This document shows, in pieces, positions 7,205 to 14,977 of a stretch of DNA of 17,797 nucleotides. The notes under the pieces are model-generated. The model saw only the letters and a list, made by a program, of their open reading frames with translations, was not told the DNA's origin and did no database searches. The DNA lies in the NCBI GenBank assembly GCA_900549005.1, contig URMT01000026.1, positions 1 to 17,797 of the forward strand, read 5' to 3'. Position numbers and translations under genes: made by a program. This DNA is from an uncultured Eubacteriales bacterium. GTDB taxonomy: Bacteria; Bacillota; Clostridia; Christensenellales; Borkfalkiaceae. The stretch's first letter is position 1; the number at the start of each line of letters is the position of its first letter.

Positions 7205-7246
7205 CGCCGCCCCTTTAAAGGCGGCGGGCATACAGCGCGCGCCGCC
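7205..7246 (-). promoter_or_regulatory. mutually exclusive GC-rich hairpins in the murA leader
   Basis: On the minus strand GGCGGCG occurs twice (7246-7240 and 7211-7205), with its complement CGCCGCC (7226-7220) between the copies. The middle element can pair with either copy but not both. A run of five U residues follows about eight bases after the second hairpin. This arrangement resembles an attenuator, but no regulator or ligand can be named. Confidence 0.3.
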
Positions 7247-7305
7247 GCGCACCGCTTTGACTGCGGAGCGGATATAAATTTACGTTGGGGTTTGCGTGTT
7301 AATTT

Positions 7306-7335
7306 ATTATACGGCTGAAAAAAATTTATTGTTCA
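7306..7335 (-). promoter_or_regulatory. possible promoter of murA-ftsQ
   Basis: A perfect TATAAT (7311-7306) lies 18 bases from TGAACA (7335-7330), a 4/6 match to TTGACA, right at the ftsW stop codon. The -10 is good, the -35 poor. It would give murA-ftsQ their own transcript with a leader of about 150 bases. Confidence 0.4.
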
Positions 7336-8489
7336 CCAAACGCCTCTGCCCTGCCGAAGGGCAGCTTTTTTGCGGACTTTTCCCTCTTCTGCCCGCGCGA
7401 AATGTTGAAGAGTACGCCCATCGACGCCATAGTTATGATGAGCGAGGTGTTGCCGCTGGATATGAGCGGAAGCGGAAGTCCCGTGGGCGGTATGGTGCCG
7501 CTGACGACGAGCGCGTTTATGACTACCTGTATTCCGTAGACGAGCGTGAACCCCGCCGCAAGCAGATAGCCGAACGGTTCTTTGCACCTGCGCGCAATCC
7601 TCAGCCCGCGCCAGATTATGAAGGCGCACGCACCGAAAAAGATTAGTATGCCGAAAAAGCCAAGCTCTTCGCTCATAACCGAGAGAATGAAGTCGCTTTC
7701 GGCGAAGGGCAGAAAGCGGTACTTCTGCGTGGAGTTGAAAAGTCCCACACCGAACAGTCCGCCGTTGCCTATCGCATACAGCGACTGTATCAATTGGTAT
7801 CCCTCGTCGAGCGGCGACGACCACGGGTCGAGGAAGGCCGAAAGGCGTTCCAGCCTGTAAGGTTCGGCGATAATCAGAACGGGCACGGCGAGCGCGCACG
7901 GCACGAGCACTACGGCAAACGTCTTTAAATTTGCGCCGCTTAAAAACACGAGCGCAAGCATCAGTATGCCTATGCACATCGTGATTGACATATTCGGTTC
8001 CAATATGACGAGCACGCAGAAGAGCGCGCCCACGCCGAGCACGGGCAGCACCCCTTTAATCGTCTTTACTTTTCTGTAATTTTTGGCAAAGTAAGCGGCT
8101 GCAAACAGCGCGTAGGCGTACTTTGCAATCTCTGACGGCTGAATGGTGAACGAACCGAAGCCTATCCAGCGCGTTGCGCCGTAGTTGGTTACGCCCACGC
8201 CAGGCACGAACACCAGCGCGAGCAGGACGGCGGCGACGATTATTGCCGCATACCTGAATTTTGCCAGTTTTTCATAAGGGAAAAAGCAGAAAAACGCCAT
8301 AAGCGCCCCGCCCGCCGCCACGCCGAGTATCTGTTTTTTTACAAAATAAAGGCTGTCGCCGTACTGCACTTCGGCAATGTAGCTGCTTGCCGAATAAATC
8401 ATCACGCAGCCGAAGCACACCATAACGCACACGCATATAAGAAGAGGCACGTCGCCCCTTGCGCGCGCAGGCCTTTCAGGCCGTTTCAT
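7326..8489 (-). CDS. ftsW: SEDS-family peptidoglycan polymerase FtsW
   Basis: FtsW is the septal glycosyltransferase of the SEDS family, working with the division PBP. The 387-residue product is mostly membrane spans (about ten). It has GATRWIGFGSFTIQPSEIAK-type sequence (104-123), the long extracellular loop LDEGYQLIQSLYAIGNGGLFGVG (227-249), ESDFILSVMSEELGF with the putative catalytic Asp at 266, and PTGLPLPLISSGNTSL (335-350) near the end. The sporulation paralogue SpoVE looks the same at this level, so FtsW is chosen from its place in the cluster. The ATG at 8489 overlaps the end of murD by 14 bases, suggesting translational coupling; the site upstream (AAAGAGCG) is weak. Confidence 0.93.
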   Translation of the reverse strand: MKRPERPARARGDVPLLICVCVMVCFGCVMIYSASSYIAEVQYGDSLYFVKKQILGVAAGGALMAFFCFFPYEKLAKFRYAAIIVAAVLLALVFVPGVGVTNYGATRWIGFGSFTIQPSEIAKYAYALFAAAYFAKNYRKVKTIKGVLPVLGVGALFCVLVILEPNMSITMCIGILMLALVFLSGANLKTFAVVLVPCALAVPVLIIAEPYRLERLSAFLDPWSSPLDEGYQLIQSLYAIGNGGLFGVGLFNSTQKYRFLPFAESDFILSVMSEELGFFGILIFFGACAFIIWRGLRIARRCKEPFGYLLAAGFTLVYGIQVVINALVVSGTIPPTGLPLPLISSGNTSLIITMASMGVLFNISRGQKREKSAKKLPFGRAEAFGEQ

Positions 8490-9825
8490 CGCTCTTTACC
8501 AGCCGCGCGAAGGCGTCGCCCCGCTCTTCGTAGCCGGAAAATTCGTCGAAGCTGGAACTTGCGGGACTTAACAGAACGTTCTGCCCCGCGTGCGCCACGT
8601 GGTCGGCAATCTTTACCGCCATTTCAAAATCGGAGCACAGCGAAAAACTGTTATATCCCGCCTCCTCCGCGGCGGCGAGCAGTCTGAACCTGTTTTCGCC
8701 GTACAGCACGGCGTGAACCACGCGGCTCTCTTTAAGTTTTTTGAATAACGGATAGTATTCGTAGCCCTTATCCTTGCCGCCGAGCAGAATTACCGTTTCG
8801 CGCCGCATACTGTCTATTGCCTTGACGGCGGCGTCTACGTTTGTGCCCTTGCTGTCGTCTATGTACGTCTTTCCCCCGCGCTCGCACACCGTCTCTATTC
8901 TGTGGCGCACACCCTTGAACGCACACACCGCCTGCGCCGCGACTTTGAGGTCGATTCCGAACGCCTTTGCCGCCGCTATTGCCGCAAGCGCGTTGTATAC
9001 GTTGTGCGCGCCCTCGGTCTTCATATCCGAGACGGAAAACAGCCGCTCGCCGTCGCAGTAAACGGCGCCGTTTTCGCACCATACCCCGTCTGAACGCGGC
9101 TCCATCGAAAAGAAAATCACGCGGCACCTTATTTTTTCGGCAAGCGGGCGCACGATAGCATCGTCGGCGTTGAGAATTGCATACTCGCTCCCGCGCAGGT
9201 TGCGCAGAATTTTGCTCTTCAAAAATATGTAATTTTCCATATTGTAGTGCCTGTTCAGGTGGTCTTCGGTGATGTTGGTTATAACTGCCGCGTGCGGCCG
9301 CAGGCTGGACAAGGTTTCGAGCTGGAAGGAAGAAACTTCGACGACGGCTATATCGTCGAAGCCCAGCTTTTCGACCTCGCCCACGAGCGGGTTGCCCACG
9401 TTGCCGCATAGCACCGAGTTTTTGCCCGCCGCCTTAAAAATTTCGTGTATCATAGACACGGTTGTCGTCTTGCCGTTCGTACCCGTCACCGCCACCGCCG
9501 CCGCGCGGAGATACAGCGCGCCAAGCTCCTCTTCGCCTATTATGCACTTGCCCTGCCTGCGGAATGATACGGGAAGGGAATTATCTATGGGTATGCCGGG
9601 GCTTAAAACGAGCACGTCGCACAGACTTACCGCCCTTTCCAGACCGTCGGCCTCGACGCGGTGCGCGCCCAGCTCTTCGAGCGAGGAGATGACCGCCGAA
9701 ATCTTATCGCTTATAACGTCGTCGTACAGGTAGACTTCGGCGCCCCTGGCAAGCAAAAAGCGGGCAGAGCTTTCGCCCGATTTGGATATGCCCGCTACCA
9801 GAAATTTCTGTGTTCTGAAATACAA
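8476..9825 (-). CDS. murD: UDP-N-acetylmuramoyl-L-alanine--D-glutamate ligase MurD
   Basis: MurD adds D-glutamate, made by MurI, to UDP-MurNAc-L-Ala with ATP. The 449-residue product has the Rossmann start FLVAGISKSGES, LVLSPGIP (72-79), the ATP loop GTNGKTTT (115-122), NITEDHLNRH, HNVYNALAA, and the ligase motifs DDSKGTN and LGGKDKG. The start is a TTG at 9825 with GAGGT seven bases upstream. The longer in-frame TTG at 9843 would put that site inside the gene and overlap mraY by eight bases. With the 9825 start the gene begins ten bases after the mraY stop. Its end overlaps ftsW. Confidence 0.95.
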   Translation of the reverse strand: MYFRTQKFLVAGISKSGESSARFLLARGAEVYLYDDVISDKISAVISSLEELGAHRVEADGLERAVSLCDVLVLSPGIPIDNSLPVSFRRQGKCIIGEEELGALYLRAAAVAVTGTNGKTTTVSMIHEIFKAAGKNSVLCGNVGNPLVGEVEKLGFDDIAVVEVSSFQLETLSSLRPHAAVITNITEDHLNRHYNMENYIFLKSKILRNLRGSEYAILNADDAIVRPLAEKIRCRVIFFSMEPRSDGVWCENGAVYCDGERLFSVSDMKTEGAHNVYNALAAIAAAKAFGIDLKVAAQAVCAFKGVRHRIETVCERGGKTYIDDSKGTNVDAAVKAIDSMRRETVILLGGKDKGYEYYPLFKKLKESRVVHAVLYGENRFRLLAAAEEAGYNSFSLCSDFEMAVKIADHVAHAGQNVLLSPASSSFDEFSGYEERGDAFARLVKSDETA

Positions 9826-9835
9826 TTTTTTTACC

Positions 9836-10777
9836 TCACGCAAAAGTAATACATATGAGCCCCGCCACGCAGGTCACCGCAAAATACGCATACGCAATCT
9901 TGCTTTCGGCGAAGCCCTTCATCTGAAAATGATGATGGATTGGCGCCATTAAAAAAATTCTGCGCCTTGTCCGTTTATAATATATTACCTGCGCTATTAC
10001 GGATATTCCCGAAACGACGAACATTATGCCGATAATTGGAATATACAGCGCGTTGCGCGAAAATACCGAAACGCAGCTTATGAAGCTGCCGAGGGCGAGC
10101 GAACCCGTGTCGCCCATAAACACCGAGGCCCTGTTAGTGTTGAATATAAGGAACGCCGCAAGCGCGCCGCACATAGAAAAGGGCACGGCAAACCAGCCCG
10201 TCCCCGCCGCCGCAATCAGAGCGCCCATACAGAACAGATAGGCGAGCGAAGTTCCGCCCGCCAGCCCGTCGAGCCCGTCGGTCAGGTTCACGCAGTTGAC
10301 CGTGGCGAGAAAGATAAAAATTACTATTGGAATTATGCCCCAGCTTACGTCGAGCGTGAGCGACGAAAATGGAATGTTTATGCTTGTGAGGTCGTTTAAA
10401 TAGCAGTAAACTGCGGCGATTGCGGCGATTGCGCATTGGAAAACAATCTTCTGGTAGGGCTTCAAACCGAGGTTGTCCTTCCTGTAAATCTTCAAAAAGT
10501 CGTCGATGAAGCCAATCAGGCAGAACCCCGCCGTTATTACAAGGGTGAGGTTTACCGCCGAATTGTTCACGCCGCAGAATATGAGGCTTACGACTACCGC
10601 CGCGCACACGAAGGCCAGCCCGCCCATAGTGGGCGTGCCGCTCTTGTCCTTATGTTCTTTTACGTATCCCAGAATGTACTGCCCCGCCTTCAACCTGCGC
10701 AAAAGGGGCGTTATCAAAAGGCAGAGCACGAGGGAAAGAAAAAATGCCGCGAGCGCGGCGGCGCTTGCCGTCTTCAT
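9836..10777 (-). CDS. mraY: phospho-N-acetylmuramoyl-pentapeptide transferase MraY
   Basis: MraY moves phospho-MurNAc-pentapeptide onto undecaprenyl phosphate to give lipid I at the inner face of the membrane. The 313-residue product has about ten membrane spans. It carries SGTPTMGG (46-53), the aspartate pair IDDFLK (91-96), NLTDGLDGLA (164-173), GDTGSLALG (222-230) and the loop MAPIHHHF with three histidines at 281-283. It is slightly shorter than many homologues but no motif is missing. The ATG at 10777 has no clear Shine-Dalgarno. It lies 27 bases after murE; in most clusters of this kind murF would sit between them. Confidence 0.97.
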   Translation of the reverse strand: MKTASAAALAAFFLSLVLCLLITPLLRRLKAGQYILGYVKEHKDKSGTPTMGGLAFVCAAVVVSLIFCGVNNSAVNLTLVITAGFCLIGFIDDFLKIYRKDNLGLKPYQKIVFQCAIAAIAAVYCYLNDLTSINIPFSSLTLDVSWGIIPIVIFIFLATVNCVNLTDGLDGLAGGTSLAYLFCMGALIAAAGTGWFAVPFSMCGALAAFLIFNTNRASVFMGDTGSLALGSFISCVSVFSRNALYIPIIGIMFVVSGISVIAQVIYYKRTRRRIFLMAPIHHHFQMKGFAESKIAYAYFAVTCVAGLICITFA

Positions 10778-10804
10778 ATAACCGTGCTTTTAAAAAGGGA
10801 CTTT

Positions 10805-12238
10805 TCAGCCGATGATGTTTTTTATAACCGTATTGTCATTGTAGCTGTGTTTTATACCCATTATCTCCTGATAAGTTTCGCCGCCCTTGCCCGCGACGAG
10901 CAGAATATCGCCCGCGCGCAGAAGTTTTACGGCGTATCCGGTGGCCGTCTCCCTGTCGGTGACGGTGACGTAAGCCTTGCCCGAGGGCTTTACGCCCTCC
11001 TCTATCTGCGTGATTATGTCGAAGGGGTCTTCGTAGCGCGGGTTATCTGACGTGATTATCAGAAAATCGGCATACTTAGCCGCAACCGCGCCCATAAGCG
11101 GGCGCTTTGATTTATCCCTGTTGCCGCCGCAGCCGAACAGGCAGTAAAGTTTGCCCGTACACAATTTTCTGAGCGCGGCGAGCGACTTTTCCAACCCGTC
11201 GGGCGTGTGGGCAAAGTCGACGAATATGTGCGCGCCGTTATATTCGCCCGCACATTCCAACCGCCCGGGGACGCTCTTCAATGCGGACAGTCCCCTCGCC
11301 ACGTCCTCCGTCTTTACGCCTAAAAGTTTGGCGCAGGTCGCCGCCGCCATAGCGTTGTATACGTTGTGCAAGGCAGGCATATTCAGCCTGATTTCGTACA
11401 GTTCGTCGAAAAGGTTCAGAACGAACTTTACGCCCGAAATGCTCTCCTCTATATCCACGGCGAACACGTCGGCGGGGTTTTTGAGCCCGTACGTCACGGC
11501 CGAAGGGGCAGAAGCGGCTATTTCCAGCCCGAGTTTGTCGTCGGCGTTTATCACAGAAAAGCGGCAGCGGCCGCCCTCAAAAAGTTTTTTCTTTGCGGCG
11601 GCGTACTCCTTCATACTGCCGAAAAAGTCGAGGTGGTCCTGAGTGCAGTTGGTGAATATGCCCGCCTCGAACCTTATGCCCGCAACCTTGTCGAAGTAGA
11701 GCGCGTGCGCAGAAACTTCCATAAACACGTACTTTATGCCCGCGTCTGCCATATCGCGCAGCACGGAATGGAGATAGACGGGGTCGGGCGTGGTGAGTTC
11801 GGGGGAGATGAACCTGCCCGCATACGATATGCCCAGCGTACCAATCACGCCTGCGGGCAGACCTGCGGCAGAGAATACGGAAGAGAGCATATACGTGGTG
11901 GTCGTCTTGCCGTTGGTGCCCGTCACCCCTACTATTTTCAGTTGCCTGTCGGGCTCGCCGTAAAATTCGCGTGCAACCGCGGCGACGGCCGCCCTGCCGT
12001 CCTTTACCACAATCTGCGGAATGTCGCAATCCAGCTTTCTTTCGCATACCAGCGCCGCCGCGCCGCCCTCCTTCACCTGCAAGGCACAACTGTGCGAATC
12101 GAACTTTTCGCCCCTGTAACAGAAGAACAGGTCGCCGCGCTTTATGCCCGAACTGTCGGTGCAAAGCCCCTCTATTTCGGTATCGCCGAAGCCTTCGGCA
12201 TCGCCGCCCAGAATTTTTGCCACGCTTTCAAGTTTCAT
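10805..12238 (-). CDS. murE: MurE ligase, probably meso-diaminopimelate-adding
   Basis: MurE adds the third amino acid to UDP-MurNAc-L-Ala-D-Glu. The 477-residue product has the N-terminal TDSSGIKRGDLFF region, ATP loop GTNGKTTT (107-114), TQDHLDFF, YAAAKKKLF with the lysine that is carbamylated in the family, HNVYNAMAA, DFAHTPDGLE, and DNPR at 398-401. DNPR is the usual signature for meso-diaminopimelate rather than lysine, so an m-DAP wall is inferred. The ATG at 12238 has GGAG eight bases upstream. Two earlier ATGs (12265, 12262) overlap the PBP stop but lack a site and lengthen the protein beyond the family's normal start. Confidence 0.95.
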   Translation of the reverse strand: MKLESVAKILGGDAEGFGDTEIEGLCTDSSGIKRGDLFFCYRGEKFDSHSCALQVKEGGAAALVCERKLDCDIPQIVVKDGRAAVAAVAREFYGEPDRQLKIVGVTGTNGKTTTTYMLSSVFSAAGLPAGVIGTLGISYAGRFISPELTTPDPVYLHSVLRDMADAGIKYVFMEVSAHALYFDKVAGIRFEAGIFTNCTQDHLDFFGSMKEYAAAKKKLFEGGRCRFSVINADDKLGLEIAASAPSAVTYGLKNPADVFAVDIEESISGVKFVLNLFDELYEIRLNMPALHNVYNAMAAATCAKLLGVKTEDVARGLSALKSVPGRLECAGEYNGAHIFVDFAHTPDGLEKSLAALRKLCTGKLYCLFGCGGNRDKSKRPLMGAVAAKYADFLIITSDNPRYEDPFDIITQIEEGVKPSGKAYVTVTDRETATGYAVKLLRAGDILLVAGKGGETYQEIMGIKHSYNDNTVIKNIIG

Positions 12239-12261
12239 ATATCGTTCTCCGTTCAGCCGCA

Positions 12262-13950
12262 TCATTCGTACGGCTGTATGTTTTTTATGGTTATTATGTC
12301 TTCAAAAATTTCTTTGGCGACGGGCGCCGCGACGGCGCTGCCGTAGTAGGTGCCCTGCGGTTCGTCAACGGTAATCAGCGCGAGGTATTCGGGTTCGTCG
12401 GAAGGGAAAAAACCCACGAAGGAAGATACGTACTTCCCTGCGGCTATTGCGCCGTCTTCATACTTCTGCGCCGTGCCCGTCTTGCCGCCGACTTTGTACC
12501 CCTCTATGTATGCCTTTTTGCCGCTGCCCTCGCTGACTACGCCTTCGAGCATTTCGGCGAGCATACGCGAGGCCTCTTCGCTTATGACCTCGGATTTGAG
12601 AACGGGCGATATGTAGTCCGTCCCGTCTTCGGTGACAACGGCTTTCAGAAGACGGGGAACGTAATATTTTCCGCCGTTCACTGCCGCCGCAACGGCGCAG
12701 GCAAGCTGCAACTGGGTGACGGCAATCGTCTGCCCGAACCCTATGCGCGCAAGGTCGCAGTTTCTTACCAAAGACTGCGGAAGCAACATTCCTACGGCTT
12801 CGCCCGCAAAATCAAGCCCCGTCACGTTGCCGAAGCCGAACGCCGAAAGATATTCGTAAAATGTATCCTTGCCGAGTGCGAGGGCGATATCGGTAAAACA
12901 CGGGTTGCAACTGTTGTTCAGCGCCTGCGCCAGAGTCTGGTTAGAGTGCTTGCCGTTTTTGTGGTCGGACCAGCACTTTATGGTGGTGCCGTCGACAGAG
13001 CGCGTACGCGAAGAGTTGAACACGTAATTTGGCGAAAAGGCCGAGCTGTTGCCGCTGAGATACTCCTGCAAATTTGCCGCGGCCGTTATTACCTTGAACG
13101 TGGAACCGGGTTCGTAGATATCCACCACCGCCCTGTTCCGCGAAAGCGAATTGAGGGTTTCGGTGTCGTCGCGCGGCACGTCGTTGAGGTCGTAAGAGGG
13201 ATAGTTTACAAGCGCAAGCACCTCGAAAGTCTGAGGGTCTAACACTATGCAGGATACCGCCTTGGCGCCGCTTGAAACGTAGGCCGCGCGCATTGCCTGC
13301 TCCGCGGCGAGCTGAATTTCGGCGTCGATGGTGAGTATTATGCCAGAGCCGTCCTCGGCGGGACTGTATACCACGGCGGAATTTTCCGTCTCTATCCCCA
13401 CTATGTCGGTGGAATACAGGATTTCGCCGTCTTGACCCGCAAGCAGGGAATTATAGTACTTTTCCAGCCCCGAAATACCCGTGCCGTCTACCGAAGTAAA
13501 GCCCAGCACCTGGCACAGAGCGTCGCCATAGGTATATTCGCGGGTGTTGTCGCGCGCGAAATACACTCCGTCTATATCGAATTCCGTCAGCCGCCGAACG
13601 CTTTCGGCAGAGGCGTGGCGCACGAGAGTTACCTCTGAAACGCCGCTCTTTGAAAGGCTGGCCGATACGTCGGAAACTTCCAGCCCGAATATGCCAGCAA
13701 GCGCAACGGCTGCATAGTCTTTATCCGTTACCGCATTGGGGCGGACGAACACGCTGTAAGTATTTTTGTTGCCCGCAAGCACCGTGCCGTTCCTGTCGTA
13801 AATTTCTCCCCTTGCGGCAATTACGGGGACTTCCCTGTTCCACTGGTCGGTCGCGCGTATGACAAGTTCGTCGCCCGCCACGCCTTGCAGATAGAAAAAT
13901 CTTCCGATAATTATGCAAAAAATAAAGGCTATTGCCAGACTTACCGACAA
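12262..13950 (-). CDS. division transpeptidase, FtsI/SpoVD/Pbp2B-type penicillin-binding protein
   Basis: A class B penicillin-binding protein that crosslinks septal peptidoglycan with FtsW. From a TTG at 13950 the product has 562 residues: a membrane span (about 5-21), the N-terminal module with ARGEIYDRNG (46-55), and the transpeptidase domain with active-site STFK (Ser283), SCN (347-349) and KTGTA (490-494). There is no PASTA domain after it, unlike SpoVD or Pbp2B of Bacillus. The start is uncertain: the frame stays open upstream, encoding a basic tail that includes KTRK and LQKRLL, as expected for the cytoplasmic end. There is no ATG, GTG or TTG there, but an ATT at 14013 has GGAG ten bases before it. 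The TTG has AGAGG only three bases away. Confidence 0.93.
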   Translation of the reverse strand: MSVSLAIAFIFCIIIGRFFYLQGVAGDELVIRATDQWNREVPVIAARGEIYDRNGTVLAGNKNTYSVFVRPNAVTDKDYAAVALAGIFGLEVSDVSASLSKSGVSEVTLVRHASAESVRRLTEFDIDGVYFARDNTREYTYGDALCQVLGFTSVDGTGISGLEKYYNSLLAGQDGEILYSTDIVGIETENSAVVYSPAEDGSGIILTIDAEIQLAAEQAMRAAYVSSGAKAVSCIVLDPQTFEVLALVNYPSYDLNDVPRDDTETLNSLSRNRAVVDIYEPGSTFKVITAAANLQEYLSGNSSAFSPNYVFNSSRTRSVDGTTIKCWSDHKNGKHSNQTLAQALNNSCNPCFTDIALALGKDTFYEYLSAFGFGNVTGLDFAGEAVGMLLPQSLVRNCDLARIGFGQTIAVTQLQLACAVAAAVNGGKYYVPRLLKAVVTEDGTDYISPVLKSEVISEEASRMLAEMLEGVVSEGSGKKAYIEGYKVGGKTGTAQKYEDGAIAAGKYVSSFVGFFPSDEPEYLALITVDEPQGTYYGSAVAAPVAKEIFEDIITIKNIQPYE

Positions 13951-13976
13951 TAACCTCTTTTGTAAAACGGTCAGGG

Positions 13977-13999
13977 AAAACCCCGACTTTCGGGTTTTT
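13977..13999 (-). other. terminator-like hairpin between the ftsL-like gene and the PBP
   Basis: On the minus strand AAAACCCGA pairs with TCGGGGTTTT (one bulged G) around an AAG loop, ending in four U residues followed by CC. It lies in the leader of the PBP if the start is TTG 13950, or inside the coding sequence if ATT 14013 is used. It may be a weak attenuator or chance. Confidence 0.3.
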
Positions 14000-14039
14000 A
14001 TTCTGTTTTTAATAGCTTTAAATCTCCATTGCCTTATTT

Positions 14040-14939
14040 TCAGCCTGTAATCCAGCCGTTTTCGATTGCAACGTTGTAAATGTTGTCGTACGAAGTAAGC
14101 TCTTCGAGGTCTTCGGCAACGGCCGCATATTGCGACTGCACGTCGCTTACCATACCCTCGTAGGCGGCTATCTCGGAATTGAGTCCCGAAATGATTGCCG
14201 AATTGACTATTATCAGCACGAACACCGCGAGAATGAGGCTGACTATTACGCCAATTATTACTTTGTCACGCTTGGTAAGACTGATTTTGGCAGGCTCTTC
14301 GCGCTCTGCGGGGCGGGCTATTTCACCCTCCTGCATAGTGCGCGCCGCGCTGTTTATGATGACGGTGCCGTCGGCACCTATCGTCTGATACTGTATGGTT
14401 GTAGGCGTGGGGCGAAGGTCTTCGTTCTCCTCCTCTTCTGTCGCGGGCGCAGCGTTTGCCGCAGCCATTGCCCTGGCTGCCTCGTATGCCTGTGCAGGCG
14501 TAGAAGCGTAAGCCTGTGCGGGACGGTTTACGGGACTGTCCGCACGGAATATGTCTGCGTTTGCGCGCGCATTTTTAACCACGTATACGGGCTGGGCCGC
14601 GCTGTGTGCGGGAGCATAAGCGGGCGCCTCTGCCGCGGGCGTCTGCACGGCGCTTGCAGGACGGGCTATTATGCCGTCTGCACCGTAAACTACGGAAGGA
14701 GCGACGCTTCTTTCGGGCGCCTGCACCGCCTCGGGAGCGGCCTGGATTACCTGCGTGCCGTCTGCGTCTATGCTCGCCACCACGTCCTTGATTTTGTTTT
14801 CGGGATTGAGAAGGCGGGCAAGATTATCCTTCATACGGGCATTGTGAAGCTCGTCGGCGGTCATACCGGCGATGCGTGCTTCGCTTTCTATTGACTGATT
14901 GTAAGTTCTTCTTTCGATTACAGGTGTTGCGACAGCCAT
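14040..14939 (-). CDS. FtsL-like single-span division protein with long cytoplasmic domain
   Basis: Its place between rsmH and the division PBP is that of ftsL. The 299-residue product ends like FtsL: basic segment LTKRDK, one membrane span (about 227-250), then only about 49 outside residues, with a short heptad-like helix (about 254-282) and a tail NVAIENGWITG. It would pair with FtsQ and a DivIC-type protein to activate FtsW and the PBP. The odd part is the first 220 residues, an Ala/Pro-rich, probably disordered cytoplasmic region with an acidic patch EEEENED (168-174). Typical FtsL proteins have about 20-50 cytoplasmic residues. The ATG at 14939 has AAGGAG eight bases upstream; a GTG at 14948 overlaps that site. 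FtsL is inferred from synteny and topology, not motifs, so no symbol is given. Confidence 0.72.
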   Translation of the reverse strand: MAVATPVIERRTYNQSIESEARIAGMTADELHNARMKDNLARLLNPENKIKDVVASIDADGTQVIQAAPEAVQAPERSVAPSVVYGADGIIARPASAVQTPAAEAPAYAPAHSAAQPVYVVKNARANADIFRADSPVNRPAQAYASTPAQAYEAARAMAAANAAPATEEEENEDLRPTPTTIQYQTIGADGTVIINSAARTMQEGEIARPAEREEPAKISLTKRDKVIIGVIVSLILAVFVLIIVNSAIISGLNSEIAAYEGMVSDVQSQYAAVAEDLEELTSYDNIYNVAIENGWITG

Positions 14940-14977
14940 AATTACCACTCCTTAAAACGTGCCGTGTGTTACCTAAT

